Assembly: GCF_963378095.1 (NCBI RefSeq)
Contig: NZ_OY726397.1
Coordinates: 2,170,001-2,234,000, forward strand
Direction of reading: 5' to 3'
Source of the DNA: Mycolicibacterium sp. MU0053
Lineage (GTDB): Bacteria > Actinomycetota > Actinomycetes > Mycobacteriales > Mycobacteriaceae
DNA length: 64,000 nt
Positions 20,430 through 29,366 of this stretch are shown in pieces (the stretch's first letter is position 1; each line of letters begins with the position of its first letter). The notes below the pieces were generated by a model, which searched no databases, was not told where the DNA came from, and saw only the letters and a program-made list of their open reading frames with translations. Made by a program: the position numbers and the translations under genes.

Positions 20430-21416
20430 ATGATTCCGCCCAGAACCCGGGCGCGGGCCGCCGGTGTTCTCCTCGGATACCTCGCCGACCTGCTGCTCGC
20501 CGATCCGCGTCGATACCACCCGGTCGCCGGGTTCGGCACCGTGGCCGCCGGTGCGGAACGGCTCACCCATCGCGACAGCCGGGCTGCCGGCGCCGCGCAC
20601 GTCGCGCTGTTGCTCGGCGGGCTCGGTGCCGCGGCGGCGTTGGCGGCGCGCGCGGGCGACCGCGCGGGGCCGGTCTGGTCGACGACCGCAGTGGCCGCCG
20701 CGACCTGGGTCGCGCTGGGCGGAACGTCGTTGTCGCGCACCGGAACCGCGATGGCCGGCCTGCTCGAGGCCGACGACGTGGCCGGCGCCCGAGCGCTGCT
20801 GCCCGCGCTGTGCGGGCGCGATCCGCAGTTCCTCGACACCGACGGGATCGCCCGCGCGGCACTGGAATCGGTGGCCGAGAACACCTCGGACGCCACGGTG
20901 GCACCGCTGCTGTGGGCCGCGGCCGGGGGAGCGCCGGGCGCGCTGGTCTACCGCGGCATCAACACCTTGGACTCGATGATCGGGCACCGCTCTCCCCGCT
21001 ACCTGCGATTCGGTTGGGCCGCAGCGCGAATCGACGACGTCGCGAACTATCTGGGGGCGCGCCTCGCGGGCGTCCTGACGGTGGCCTGCGCCCCGTTGGT
21101 CGGCGGCTCGGCGACCGGCGCGTTGCGCGCGTGGCGACGCGATGCGCGGCGCCATCCCAGTCCGAATGCCGGGGTGGTGGAGGCGGCGTTCGCGGGAGCG
21201 CTCGGGGTGCAACTCGGCGGGCCCACCCGGTACCGCCACGAACTGCAGCTGCGGCCCACCCTCGGGGCCGGGCCCGACCCCGCCGCCGCGGACCTGCGCC
21301 GCGGGGTGGTGTTGTCGCGGTGGGTTCAGGCCGGGGCCGCGGTGACCGCGGCGGGGCTGGTCGCGGCGCTCAGCGGCGTCGGCCGTAACGGTCGGCGAGC
21401 TTGTCCTCGACCGTGA
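20430..21416 (+). CDS. cobD: Adenosylcobinamide-phosphate synthase CobD/CbiB
   Basis: Integral membrane enzyme of 328 residues that attaches aminopropanol (or its phosphate) to adenosylcobyric acid in cobalamin synthesis. Family motifs are [21 protein letters not shown] at the N-terminus, [17 protein letters not shown] in the centre and [23 protein letters not shown] before the last helices, plus [23 protein letters not shown]. Its 3' end overlaps the convergent SURF1 gene by 47 bp, and the last residues are therefore constrained by both genes. Other cobalamin genes in the window are cobS and the RNase H-phosphatase gene. Confidence 0.93.
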   Translation: MIPPRTRARAAGVLLGYLADLLLADPRRYHPVAGFGTVAAGAERLTHRDSRAAGAAHVALLLGGLGAAAALAARAGDRAGPVWSTTAVAAATWVALGGTSLSRTGTAMAGLLEADDVAGARALLPALCGRDPQFLDTDGIARAALESVAENTSDATVAPLLWAAAGGAPGALVYRGINTLDSMIGHRSPRYLRFGWAAARIDDVANYLGARLAGVLTVACAPLVGGSATGALRAWRRDARRHPSPNAGVVEAAFAGALGVQLGGPTRYRHELQLRPTLGAGPDPAAADLRRGVVLSRWVQAGAAVTAAGLVAALSGVGRNGRRACPRP

Positions 21417-22191
21417 CCGGCGGCGGCGCGCTGCCCTCGGGGGTCGGTGCCGGACGCTCCCGGCGCCGGGCCTTGACCTCGGTGTAGACGAAGTAGCCGA
21501 GTCCGATCGGGGCCAGAATTCCGAACGCGATCCACTGGATGCCGTAGGACAGGAACGGTCCGGCATCCAGGTGCGGCAGATCGCGAACGCTCAGCGCACC
21601 GGGTTGCTCGGGGGTCAGCTGCAGATACGAGCCGGTCAACGGGACGCCGAACATTGGCGCCAGCTGTGCGGTGTCGATGGCGTAGACCTGCTGCACCCCG
21701 TCTTCGTCCAGCGGGGCCCGGTCCGGCGGCGCATTTTCGCTGTCGCGCAGCCGTGCCGTGATGGTGACCTCACCGGTCGGAGCCGGTTCGATCTGCGGCA
21801 TCCCGGTGCCCTGCACGGGCCGCACCCAGCCGCGGTTGATCAACACCGTCGGCCCGTCTTTCACGACGAACGGGTTCAGCACCTCGTAGGACGCCTCGCC
21901 GTCGATCACCCGCAACCGCGCCAGGATCTGTTTGTCGGCCAGGTAATGTCCGGTCGCCGTGACGCGCCGCCACTGCGCCTCGTGCGCCTCGGAATCCTGA
22001 TGCGGCAGAAAGGTCCGCAGCGGTACCGGATCCTCCTGGACCGCTCTGCTGATCTGGTCCATCTCCCGTGAATTCTGGGAGTTCTTGTTGAGCTGCCACG
22101 GGGCCAGCACCGTGAAGCACAGGTAGGCGAAGGCCAGGGCCACGATCGCCAGCACGATCCAGCCGGGTCGCAACCAGGACGGCCACTTCAC
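21370..22191 (-). CDS. SURF1-family cytochrome oxidase assembly protein (Rv2235-like)
   Basis: 273-residue membrane protein of the SURF1/Shy1 family, which helps assemble cytochrome c oxidase (heme a delivery). One transmembrane helix lies near the N-terminus ([18 protein letters not shown]) and one near 220-240 ([21 protein letters not shown]). The periplasmic domain between them has the motifs WQLNKN, GTMPQIEP-like [11 protein letters not shown], and LINRGWV. The C-terminus is basic and charged. It overlaps ptpA by 4 bp (ATGA), so it belongs to the ptkA-ptpA transcript. The distal overlap with cobD is convergent. Confidence 0.88.
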   Translation of the reverse strand: MKWPSWLRPGWIVLAIVALAFAYLCFTVLAPWQLNKNSQNSREMDQISRAVQEDPVPLRTFLPHQDSEAHEAQWRRVTATGHYLADKQILARLRVIDGEASYEVLNPFVVKDGPTVLINRGWVRPVQGTGMPQIEPAPTGEVTITARLRDSENAPPDRAPLDEDGVQQVYAIDTAQLAPMFGVPLTGSYLQLTPEQPGALSVRDLPHLDAGPFLSYGIQWIAFGILAPIGLGYFVYTEVKARRRERPAPTPEGSAPPPVTVEDKLADRYGRRR

Positions 22192-22676
22192 GGCGCGTGG
22201 CCTTCCAACCTGTCGTCGATCCAGCCGTGCAAACCGGGCAGGGCCGCCTCGATGACCGTGAACACGTCCTCGAAGTCGGTCATGCCGCCGTAGTAGGGAT
22301 CCTCGACGTCCAGGGGATGCCGGGCCGAGCGGGGATCGAACGACCGCAGCATCCTGACCCGTTCCGGTTCGACGCCGAGTTGCGTCAGCAGCCGCATGTG
22401 GTTGCGGCCGAGCGCGATCACCAGGTCGGCCGCCAAGTGGTCATCGCCGACCTGGGCGGCCACATGGTCGCTGGGGTAGCCGTGCGCCTCGAGCACCTTC
22501 CGGGCGCGGGAGTCGGCTGCGTCGCCGGCATGCCAGCCGCCGGTGCCGGCGCTGCTCACCCGTACCCGCTCGGCCAGGCCGCGGTCCGCGATCTGGTGGG
22601 CGAACATCTTCTCGGCCATCGGCGAGCGACAGATGTTGCCCGAGCAGACGAAGGTGACGTGCACGCGATCAGACAC
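22188..22676 (-). CDS. ptpA: Low-molecular-weight protein-tyrosine phosphatase PtpA
   Basis: 162-residue phosphatase. The CX5R loop is C11-SGNIC-R17 followed by SPMAEK, and the general acid is D126 in EDPYYGG. In pathogenic mycobacteria PtpA is secreted and dephosphorylates host proteins; no classical signal peptide is present. The GTG start at 22676 aligns with the known N-terminus (S-D-x-x-H-V-T-F-V-C). It overlaps the end of ptkA by 8 bp and the SURF1 start by 4 bp, so the three are co-expressed. PtkA is its cognate kinase. Confidence 0.93.
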   Translation of the reverse strand: MSDRVHVTFVCSGNICRSPMAEKMFAHQIADRGLAERVRVSSAGTGGWHAGDAADSRARKVLEAHGYPSDHVAAQVGDDHLAADLVIALGRNHMRLLTQLGVEPERVRMLRSFDPRSARHPLDVEDPYYGGMTDFEDVFTVIEAALPGLHGWIDDRLEGHAP

Positions 22677-23343
22677 CGAGCACCTCGCGTAACGCGGCCA
22701 CGTCGTCGACCAGCTGCGGCGCCGGCGCCTCGGGAGTGAAGTCGTCGCGTCCGTACCCCCAGCCGACGACCACGGTGTCGATGCCATGCGCGGCGGCGCC
22801 CTCGACGTCGTGCAGGCGGTCACCGACCATGAGCACGCGCTCGGGCAACGGGGTGAGCTGGGCCAGCGCGTGGGCCACCACATCGGCCTTGAGCGCGCGG
22901 ATCCCGTCGGGGCTGGCCCCGGCGATGACCTCGAAGTATCCGTCGAGTCCGAAGTGCGTCAGGATGCGCTGCGCGGTGGGCTCGGCCTTCGAGGTGGCGA
23001 CGGCCATCCGCACGTCGGCGGCCCGCAGGTCGATCAGCAGCTCCTCGACCCCGGTGAACGGGGTGTTCATCGACCAGCCGCGCGAGACGTAGTCGGCCCG
23101 GTAGGCCGCGATCGCCGCGTCGGTGCGCTCGCCCAGACCCATCGCGGCGAAGGTGTGATGCATGGGTGGTCCGATGATCCGGCTGACCAGGTCACCGGCC
23201 GGTACGGGGGCTCCGACCTGCTCCAATGCGTGGCAGAAGCTCGCGACGATGCCCTCGGCGGAGTCGGTGAGGGTGCCGTCGAGGTCGAAGATCACCAGTT
23301 GGGGTTGTTCAGTGGTCAGCAGGGTAGGGGCCAGTTCGGTCAC
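22669..23343 (-). CDS. ptkA: HAD-fold protein tyrosine kinase PtkA
   Basis: 224-residue protein of the haloacid dehalogenase superfamily. The HAD motif DLDGTLTDS supplies two catalytic aspartates, followed by [10 protein letters not shown] (motif II/III) and VMVGDR-type [10 protein letters not shown] (motif IV). M. tuberculosis PtkA has this HAD fold yet acts as a tyrosine kinase on PtpA. The M. tuberculosis protein has a disordered N-terminal extension of about 70 residues. Here the frame can extend only to 23412, overlapping the divergent gene, so GTG at 23343 is preferred and the extension is largely missing. It overlaps ptpA by 8 bp. Confidence 0.87.
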   Translation of the reverse strand: MTELAPTLLTTEQPQLVIFDLDGTLTDSAEGIVASFCHALEQVGAPVPAGDLVSRIIGPPMHHTFAAMGLGERTDAAIAAYRADYVSRGWSMNTPFTGVEELLIDLRAADVRMAVATSKAEPTAQRILTHFGLDGYFEVIAGASPDGIRALKADVVAHALAQLTPLPERVLMVGDRLHDVEGAAAHGIDTVVVGWGYGRDDFTPEAPAPQLVDDVAALREVLGV

Positions 23344-23386
23344 GCCACCATTGTCCCCGATGCGCGGACCACTACTGTTTGCAGGC

Positions 23387-24508
23387 GTGAGTGTGCGCTT
23401 GGGTGAGGTCATGGCGGTGCTGGACGCCGCTTATCCGCCGGAGCTGGCGCGGTCCTGGGATTCGGTTGGTCTGGTCTGCGGCGATCCGGACGAGCCCGTC
23501 GACTCGGTCACCGTCGCGGTCGATGCGACGGCCGCCGTCGTCGACGAGGTGCCCGCGCGGGGGCTGCTGCTGGCGCACCACCCGCTGCTGTTGCGCGGGG
23601 TGGACACCGTGGCCGCAAGCACCCCCAAGGGTGCGCTGCTGCACCGGCTGATTCGCACGGGCCGGTCCCTGTTCACCGCCCACACGAATGCCGACGCGGC
23701 AGCGCCCGGGGTCTCCGACGCCTTGGCGCAGACCCTCGGGTTGACCGTCGAGGACGTGCTGGAGCCCGCGCCCGGCGGAGCCGATCTGGACAAGTGGGTG
23801 ATCTTCGTGCCCGGTGAATCCGCCGAGGCCGTCCGCACGGCGGTGTTCGCGGCCGGGGCCGGCCAGATCGGCGACTACTCGTGCTGCAGCTGGAGCGTCA
23901 CCGGCACCGGCCAGTTCCTGCCGCACGAGGGCGCCGCACCGGCCGTCGGCGCGGTCGGGAGCGTCGAGCGGTTGCCCGAGGACCGCATCGAGGTGATCGC
24001 GCCCGCCGGTATCCGGGGCCGGGTGCTCGCGGCGATGCGCGCGGCCCATCCCTACGAGGAACCGGCCTTCGACGTCTTCTCGCTGGCGTCGTTGCCGGCC
24101 GGCGTGGGGATCGGCCGGATCGCGACGCTGCCGGCGCCGATGCCGTTGGGCGAGTTCGTCGCCCGGATCGGCGCGGCGCTGCCCACCACCACCTGGGGCG
24201 TGCGGGCCACCGGCGAGCCGGACCTTGCGGTGTCTCGGGTGGCGGTGTGCGGAGGCGCGGGGGACGGACTGCTCGACCGGGCCGCCGGTGCCGGGGTGCA
24301 GGCCTACGTGACCGCCGATCTGCGCCATCATCCCGCCGACGAACACACCCGCCGATCCGGGGTGGCCCTCGTCGACGTGGCGCATTGGGCCAGCGAGTAC
24401 CCGTGGTGCGCGCAGGCGGCCGGACTGTTGGCGGCCGAATTCGGCGACGCGCTGCCAGTACGGGTCAGTGATATTCGGACCGACCCTTGGACACTGGGAG
24501 TGAACTGA
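23387..24508 (+). CDS. NIF3-like dinuclear metal-binding protein (Rv2230c-like)
   Basis: 373-residue protein of the NIF3/YbgI family. Predicted metal ligands are H64-H65 ([11 protein letters not shown]), D74, H99 and D103 (FTAHTNAD), with the C-terminal HWASE contributing histidine and glutamate. The longer actinobacterial form has an inserted PII-like domain in the middle (about 130-240, including [14 protein letters not shown] and [10 protein letters not shown]). Function is uncertain; some members have GTP cyclohydrolase-like activity. GTG at 23387 matches the orthologue start. In M. tuberculosis a cobC gene lies between this gene and ptkA; no such gene is present here. It overlaps the next gene by TGATG. 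Confidence 0.9.
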   Translation: MSVRLGEVMAVLDAAYPPELARSWDSVGLVCGDPDEPVDSVTVAVDATAAVVDEVPARGLLLAHHPLLLRGVDTVAASTPKGALLHRLIRTGRSLFTAHTNADAAAPGVSDALAQTLGLTVEDVLEPAPGGADLDKWVIFVPGESAEAVRTAVFAAGAGQIGDYSCCSWSVTGTGQFLPHEGAAPAVGAVGSVERLPEDRIEVIAPAGIRGRVLAAMRAAHPYEEPAFDVFSLASLPAGVGIGRIATLPAPMPLGEFVARIGAALPTTTWGVRATGEPDLAVSRVAVCGGAGDGLLDRAAGAGVQAYVTADLRHHPADEHTRRSGVALVDVAHWASEYPWCAQAAGLLAAEFGDALPVRVSDIRTDPWTLGVN

Positions 24509-25236
24509 TGAAAGCCGACGCCTGGCAACAGCGTTCGTTACTCGAAATCTCGGAGCTGGACGCCGAATTGGCCCGGATCGCGTACCGCGCCGGCCACCTG
24601 CCCGAGCAGCAGCGGTTCCAAGAAGTGGAGGCCGAGCAGCAGGCGGCCCGCGACCGGGTGGCGGTGCTGCAGATCGCCGCCGAGGACATCGACGCCCAAG
24701 TGGCGCGGCTGGAATCCGAGATCGACGGGGTGCGCCAGCGCGAGGACCGGGACCGCGTCCTGCTCGCTTCGCCCGACACATCCTCGAAGCAGCTCACCGA
24801 ACTGCAGCACGAGTTGGAGACCCTGCAGCGCCGGCAGTCGTCGTTGGAGGACTCGCTGTTGGAGGTCATGGAACGCCGCGAGGATCTCGAACGGCAGATC
24901 GCCGAGGAGTCGGCCGGCATCGAGAAGCTCGACGCGGACCTGGCGGAGGTGCGCCGCGAGCGCGACGCCGTCTTGGCTGAGATCGAGAACACCCGCACCG
25001 AACGCACACAGCGCCGGGAAACCCTTACCGCCGGCATCGATCCCGCACTGTTGGCGCTCTACGAGCAGCAGCGCGCCAAGGCGGGTATCGGCGCCGGTGC
25101 GCTGCAGGGCAGGCAGTGCGGCGCCTGCAGCATCGAGATCGACCGCGGCGAGATCGCGCGGATCACGGCCGCGGCCGAGGACGAGGTGCTGCGCTGCCCC
25201 GAGTGCAACACGATTCTGTTGCGGGTCAAGCGATGA
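24508..25236 (+). CDS. Coiled-coil zinc-ribbon protein (CT398-like, Rv2229c-like)
   Basis: 242-residue protein: a long charged coiled coil from about 5 to 190 (heptads rich in Glu/Leu/Arg) followed by a C4 zinc ribbon with two CxxC pairs (QCGACS and LRCPECN). The architecture matches the CT398/HP0958 family, which in some bacteria acts as an RNA- or flagellar-chaperone; the actinobacterial role is unknown. ATG at 24508 overlaps the NIF3-like stop by one base, and its own stop overlaps the RNase H start (ATGA), so three genes are coupled. Confidence 0.9.
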   Translation: MKADAWQQRSLLEISELDAELARIAYRAGHLPEQQRFQEVEAEQQAARDRVAVLQIAAEDIDAQVARLESEIDGVRQREDRDRVLLASPDTSSKQLTELQHELETLQRRQSSLEDSLLEVMERREDLERQIAEESAGIEKLDADLAEVRRERDAVLAEIENTRTERTQRRETLTAGIDPALLALYEQQRAKAGIGAGALQGRQCGACSIEIDRGEIARITAAAEDEVLRCPECNTILLRVKR

Positions 25237-26336
25237 AGGTTCTCGTCGAGGCCGACGGCGGCTCCCGCGGCAACCCCGGCCCCGCCGGGTTCGGCGCGGT
25301 GGTGTTCTCGGCGGACCGCTCCGTCGTGCTCGCCGAGAGCAAGGCCGCGATCGGCGTGACCACCAACAACGTCGCCGAGTACCGCGGCCTGATCGCGGGA
25401 CTGACGGAGGCGGCGAGCCTCGGGGCCACCGAGGTGTCGGTGGCAATGGACTCCAAGCTCGTCGTGGAGCAGATGTCGGGGCGGTGGAAGGTCAAGCACC
25501 CCGGCCTGATCGAGCTGCACCGGGAGGCCCGCGGGGTGGCCGCACAGTTCGACCGGGTCGACTACCGCTGGATTGCGCGCGCCGAGAACTCCCACGCGGA
25601 CCGATTGGCCAACGAGGCCATGGACGCCGCGGCCCAGCTCGCGGGCGAAGCCAGACCGGCTGCCGCGGAAGCGAAGTCCGCGCCGCAGGAGAAGTTGGCG
25701 GCGCCCGGGTGGACGGGGGCCAGCGGCACCCCGACCCGGCTGCTGCTGCTGCGCCACGGTCAGACCGAGTTGTCGGTCCAGCGTCGCTACTCCGGACGGG
25801 GAAATCCCGAACTCACCGCGCTGGGCCGCCGGCAGGCCGAGGCCGCGGCGGGCTACCTGGCGCGCAAGGGTGGCGTCGCGGCGGTGATCTCCTCACCGCT
25901 GCAACGCGCCCACGACACCGCGGCCGCCTCGGCGAAGGCGCTCGGGCTCGAAGTCAGCGTCGATGAGGACCTCATCGAGACGGACTTCGGCCGCTGGGAG
26001 GGCCTGACGTTCGGCGAGGCCGGCAGCGCGGATCCGGACCTGCACGGCCGGTGGCTGCGCGACACCAGCGTCACCCCGCCCGGCGGGGAGAGCTTCGACG
26101 ACGTGCATGCCCGGGTGCGCCGGGCGCGCAACCGCATCATCGCCGAGCACGGCGGTGCCACGGTGCTGGTGGTCTCCCATGTCACGCCGATCAAGACGCT
26201 GCTGCGGATGGCGCTCGATGCCGGGCCGACGATCCTGTACCGGTTGCACCTGGACCTGGCGTCGCTGTCGATCGCGGAGTTCTACCCCGACGGGCTGGCC
26301 TCCGTGCGGCTGGTCAACGACACGTCGTATCACTGA
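25233..26336 (+). CDS. Bifunctional RNase HI / acid phosphatase (alpha-ribazole phosphatase)
   Basis: 367-residue fusion. Residues 1-140 are an RNase HI domain with the catalytic acids D8, E49, D73 and D123 (EADGGSRGNPGP, NNVAEYRGL, AMDSKLV, NSHADRLANEAM). After an Ala/Pro-rich linker (131-165), residues 168-365 are a histidine phosphatase domain starting LLLLRHGQTE (catalytic H175). The M. tuberculosis orthologue Rv2228c cleaves RNA-DNA hybrids and has CobC-type phosphatase activity, removing phosphate in cobalamin synthesis. It overlaps the zinc-ribbon gene by 4 bp. It converges with the XRE-cupin gene with only 3 bp between. Confidence 0.93.
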   Translation: MKVLVEADGGSRGNPGPAGFGAVVFSADRSVVLAESKAAIGVTTNNVAEYRGLIAGLTEAASLGATEVSVAMDSKLVVEQMSGRWKVKHPGLIELHREARGVAAQFDRVDYRWIARAENSHADRLANEAMDAAAQLAGEARPAAAEAKSAPQEKLAAPGWTGASGTPTRLLLLRHGQTELSVQRRYSGRGNPELTALGRRQAEAAAGYLARKGGVAAVISSPLQRAHDTAAASAKALGLEVSVDEDLIETDFGRWEGLTFGEAGSADPDLHGRWLRDTSVTPPGGESFDDVHARVRRARNRIIAEHGGATVLVVSHVTPIKTLLRMALDAGPTILYRLHLDLASLSIAEFYPDGLASVRLVNDTSYH

Positions 26337-26339
26337 GCG

Positions 26340-26915
26340 TCAATCCTGCAGGTGGATGCGCTCACCGTGCGGACCCAGGATGGTGATGGCTTCCACCGGC
26401 CCGTCGACCGCCCCGAACCAGTGCGGCGTCCACGTGCTGAACTCGACGGCCTCGCCCGCGGTGATGGTGAAATCCCGCTCGCCGAGGATCAGCCGCATCC
26501 GACCCGACAGCACATACATCCAGTCCTGACCCTCGTGCACCGGGAGTTCGGCCGGCGGGGTGCGTCGTCGCGCACTGACCCGGATCTTGAACGCGTGCAG
26601 TCCGGCCGCGGGACCGTGCCGGGTCAGCGGCCAGAACGTCACGCCGTCGTGGGTCTGCGGCGTGCCGCGCACCCGGGGGTCGTGCTGTTCGGGTTCGCGC
26701 AGCAGGTCGTCGGTGCTGACCGACAGGGCCGCGGCCAGGCGGGGGAGATGGTCCAGCGCGAGGCGGCGTTTGCCGGATTCCAGCCGACTCAGCGTCGAGA
26801 TGTCGATCTGGGCCCGGGAGGCCACGTCCTCGAGGGTCAGGCTTTGTTGGGTGCGCAGTTCGCGCAGTCGGCGGCGCACCCGCAGATCGACGTCATCGTC
26901 CGGTTTTGCCGACAT
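26340..26915 (-). CDS. XRE-cupin transcriptional regulator
   Basis: 191-residue regulator: an N-terminal HTH_3 domain (about 10-68, LEDVASRAQIDISTLSRLESG) joined to a C-terminal cupin (about 105-185, with HEGQDWMYVLSGRMRLILGE). The cupin binds a small effector, often a polyamine, amino acid or phosphonate; which one is not predictable. The start codon sits inside a perfect 7-bp-arm palindrome, pointing to autoregulation. The divergent methyltransferase begins 48 bp away and is likely controlled by it. This begins an accessory block that is not part of the conserved core order. Confidence 0.88.
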   Translation of the reverse strand: MSAKPDDDVDLRVRRRLRELRTQQSLTLEDVASRAQIDISTLSRLESGKRRLALDHLPRLAAALSVSTDDLLREPEQHDPRVRGTPQTHDGVTFWPLTRHGPAAGLHAFKIRVSARRRTPPAELPVHEGQDWMYVLSGRMRLILGERDFTITAGEAVEFSTWTPHWFGAVDGPVEAITILGPHGERIHLQD

Positions 26916-26933
26916 GGCAAATCATCTTGCCAT
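26914..26933. promoter_or_regulatory. Operator of the XRE-cupin regulator
   Basis: ATGGCAA-ATCATC-TTGCCAT is a perfect inverted repeat (7-bp arms, 6-bp spacer). It overlaps the regulator's start codon (26913-26915) and lies 30 bp before the methyltransferase. A repressor bound here would block its own transcript and could affect both directions. Confidence 0.6.
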
Positions 26934-26963
26934 CATCTGCGGGACGCGGGCAAGCTTGGATCC

Positions 26964-27590
26964 ATGGAAAGCACTGACACACAGCAGATGTGGGAAGACC
27001 GCTACGCGGAGTCGGAGCGGATTTGGAGCGGACGCCCGAATGCTCGGCTGGTCGAGGTGGTCTCCGACCTGCCGACCGGCACCGCGCTCGAGTTGGGCTG
27101 CGGGGAGGGCGGCGACACGGTGTGGCTGGCCCAGCGTGGCTGGCAGGTTGTCGCCGTCGACATCGCCAACACCGCCCTGCAGCGCGCGGCCGAGGCGCTG
27201 ACGGCTGCCGGCGACGACCTGGCGACGCGCGTGCGGTTCGAACGGCACGACCTGACGGTCTCGTTTCCCCAGGGGTCCTACGACCTGGTGACGGCGCACT
27301 TTCTGCACTCGCCGCACGGGTGGGACCGGAATCCGCTGATGCGACGCGCCGCTGCGGCCGTCGCCCCCGGCGGCAGGCTGCTCATCGTCGACCACGCCGA
27401 GGCGCCACCGTGGTCCGAACGGATCCACGATCACGAGTTTCCCAGCGCGGAGGCGGTGGTGGCGGGCATGGAACTGGATCCGGCCCAATGGGAGCGCGAG
27501 CGGGTGGAACGCGCCGAGTGGGAGGGCACGGGTCCCGACGGTCGGCCGGGCAGTCTGGTGGACAACGTGATCGTGCTGCGTCGTCGCTGA
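26964..27590 (+). CDS. SAM-dependent methyltransferase
   Basis: 208-residue class I methyltransferase. Motif I is ALELGCGEGGD (41-51), with the acidic residue at the end of strand 2 in VVAVDIAN and motif post-I in FERHDLTVSFP. The family resembles TehB/thiopurine methyltransferase-type detoxifying enzymes (MWEDRYAESERIWSGRPN at the N-terminus). The substrate is unknown. It diverges from the XRE-cupin regulator and is probably its target. ATG at 26964 is chosen because it precedes the family N-terminus; upstream frame overlaps the regulator. Confidence 0.87.
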   Translation: MESTDTQQMWEDRYAESERIWSGRPNARLVEVVSDLPTGTALELGCGEGGDTVWLAQRGWQVVAVDIANTALQRAAEALTAAGDDLATRVRFERHDLTVSFPQGSYDLVTAHFLHSPHGWDRNPLMRRAAAAVAPGGRLLIVDHAEAPPWSERIHDHEFPSAEAVVAGMELDPAQWERERVERAEWEGTGPDGRPGSLVDNVIVLRRR

Positions 27591-27600
27591 CCAGCGGGAA

Positions 27601-27643
27601 TTGGCGTGTCGTACCCCCATGCCACAATCGAAAGCATGTTCGA
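27601..27643 (+). promoter_or_regulatory. Promoter with LexA (SOS) box over the 13E12 gene start
   Basis: TTGGCG (27601-27606) and CACAAT (27623-27628) with 16 bp between form a plausible -35/-10 pair whose start site would fall on ATG 27636. TCGAAA-GCAT-GTTCGA (27628-27643) differs by one base from the mycobacterial LexA box TCGAAC-N4-GTTCGA. The box covers the transcription start and the first codons. Confidence 0.65.
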
Positions 27644-28922
27644 AGGAGTGGTGGAGGTGGGGCCCGGCGCCGATGAGGCGGCGTTGGTGGCGCATATCGG
27701 CGAGTTGGAGACGTTGAAGGCGCGCGCGACCGCGGCGCAGGCGCGGGCGACGGCCGCGTTGGCGCAGCGCAGGGCCGCCGCGGAGGTCGAGCGCGGGGTG
27801 CCGGCGGCGCGGCGGGGTCGTGGGTTGGCCTCGGAGGTGGCGTTGGCGCGGCGGGATTCCCCGGCGCGCGGTAATCAGCATCTGGGGTTCGCGAAGGCGT
27901 TGGTGTTCGAGATGCCGCATACGTTGGCGGCTCTGGAGCAGGGGCTGCTCTCGGAGTGGCGGGCGACGTTGATCGTGCGGGAATCGGCGTGTCTGGATGT
28001 CGAGGATCGCCGCGTCCTGGACGCCGAGTTGTGCGCCGATGCGGCGGCCTTGGTCGGTCGGGGCGACGCGCGGATTGTCGCGGAGGCCAAGGCGATCGCG
28101 TATCGGCTGGACCCGCACGCCGTGGTGGACCGCGCCGCCAAGGCCGCGTCGGAGCGCACCGTGACCATCCGGCCGGCCCCGGACACCATGACCTACCTGA
28201 CCGCGCTGCTGCCGGTGGCCCAGGGCGTCTCCGTCTACGCCGCGCTCAAGCGCGAGGCCGACGTGTGCTGTGATGGTCGCTCCCGCGGCCAGGCCATGGC
28301 CGACTCCCTGATCGAGCGGGTCACCGGCCAACCGGCGGAGGCTGCCGCTTCGATCGCGGTCAACTTGGTGCTGACCGACGAGACGCTGCTCGCCGGCGGT
28401 GCTGACCCGGCGCGGGTGGCCGGATACGGGCCCATCCCGGCTGCGGTGGCGCGCACCCTGGTGCGGGCGGCTGTGGAGGATGAGCGCTCCCGGGCAACGC
28501 TGCGTCGGCTTTACAAGCATCCGGTGTCGGGGGCGTTGGTGGCCATGGAGTCGAGGTCGCGGAACTTCCCGAAGGGTTTAGCCGAGTTCATTCGGCTTCG
28601 CGACGACACGTGCCGGACGCCGTACTGCGATGCGCCGATCCGGCATACCGACCACGTGACACCGAATGTCCGCGGCGGCGCGACCTCGGCCGCCAACGGG
28701 CAGGGGCTGTGCGAGGCGTGCAACTACGCCAAGGAAGCCGACGGTTGGCGGGTCAGCGCCTGGGCCGACGAGAATGGTCAGCACAGCACGGAATTCACCA
28801 CACCCACCGGGCATCGCTATCGATCCACGGCCCCGCCGGTGCTGCCGGGTTCGCCGCCGACCGAGACCAGCGAGCTGGAGCGTCACACCAGGCTGCTGCT
28901 GTGTGACCTGCACGCCGCGTGA
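27636..28922 (+). CDS. 13E12-type DUF222 / HNH endonuclease-domain protein
   Basis: 428-residue protein of the mycobacterial 13E12 repeat family. An N-terminal DUF222 helical region (about 20-330) precedes an HNH nuclease domain (about 330-385) with CRTPYCDAPIRHTDHVTP and LCEACNYAKE. The cysteine pairs bind zinc and H-D-H is the likely active site. ATG at 27636 is preferred to 27606 because it fits a leaderless promoter and starts MFE, typical of the family. Family members have been found under LexA control in M. tuberculosis; function is unknown. It is repetitive in many mycobacterial genomes and is an accessory gene here. Confidence 0.88.
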   Translation: MFEGVVEVGPGADEAALVAHIGELETLKARATAAQARATAALAQRRAAAEVERGVPAARRGRGLASEVALARRDSPARGNQHLGFAKALVFEMPHTLAALEQGLLSEWRATLIVRESACLDVEDRRVLDAELCADAAALVGRGDARIVAEAKAIAYRLDPHAVVDRAAKAASERTVTIRPAPDTMTYLTALLPVAQGVSVYAALKREADVCCDGRSRGQAMADSLIERVTGQPAEAAASIAVNLVLTDETLLAGGADPARVAGYGPIPAAVARTLVRAAVEDERSRATLRRLYKHPVSGALVAMESRSRNFPKGLAEFIRLRDDTCRTPYCDAPIRHTDHVTPNVRGGATSAANGQGLCEACNYAKEADGWRVSAWADENGQHSTEFTTPTGHRYRSTAPPVLPGSPPTETSELERHTRLLLCDLHAA

Positions 28923-28928
28923 GCGTGC

Positions 28929-29357
28929 TCAGCCGGTTGGCAGCTCGGCGAGCTGGGTCAGGCGCACGCTGTTGCCCGACGGGTCCCGGAAGCCCGAATC
29001 GACGCCGTAGGGCGTATCGAAGGGTGCCTCGGTGAATTCGACGCCCCGTCCGCTGAGTTCCCGGTATGCGGCGTGGCAGTCGTCGGTGGTGAGGAACACC
29101 GTGCCGGCGAACCCCATCGCGACGAGGTCGAGCAGTTGGCGCTGGGTGGCGTCGTCCATCATCGGGGGACCGGGCACGGCCATCAGCACGATGCTCACGT
29201 CGTCCTGACCCGGCGGGCCGACGGTCAGCCAGCGGAACCCCTCCATCTCCGGAAATGAAACATCCTGGCGCACTTCCATTCCGACCTTCTCGGTCCAGAA
29301 CGTGCAGGCGACATCTTGGTCGTGGACCCAAAGCTGGGCGCTTCCGATTTTCAACAT
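28929..29357 (-). CDS. VOC-family (glyoxalase/bleomycin resistance-like) protein
   Basis: 142-residue VOC-fold protein with the pattern KIGSAQLWVHDQDVACTFWTE at the N-terminus and GFRDPSGNSVRLTQL near the end. The fold is two paired beta-alpha-beta-beta-beta modules; metal ligands of a classical glyoxalase are not all obvious, and it may be a binding protein. It ends 6 bp from the 13E12 gene, convergently, and starts 9 bp after the AraC gene, so it is co-transcribed with that regulator and may be its target. Confidence 0.83.
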   Translation of the reverse strand: MLKIGSAQLWVHDQDVACTFWTEKVGMEVRQDVSFPEMEGFRWLTVGPPGQDDVSIVLMAVPGPPMMDDATQRQLLDLVAMGFAGTVFLTTDDCHAAYRELSGRGVEFTEAPFDTPYGVDSGFRDPSGNSVRLTQLAELPTG

Positions 29358-29366
29358 GGCGGAAAC

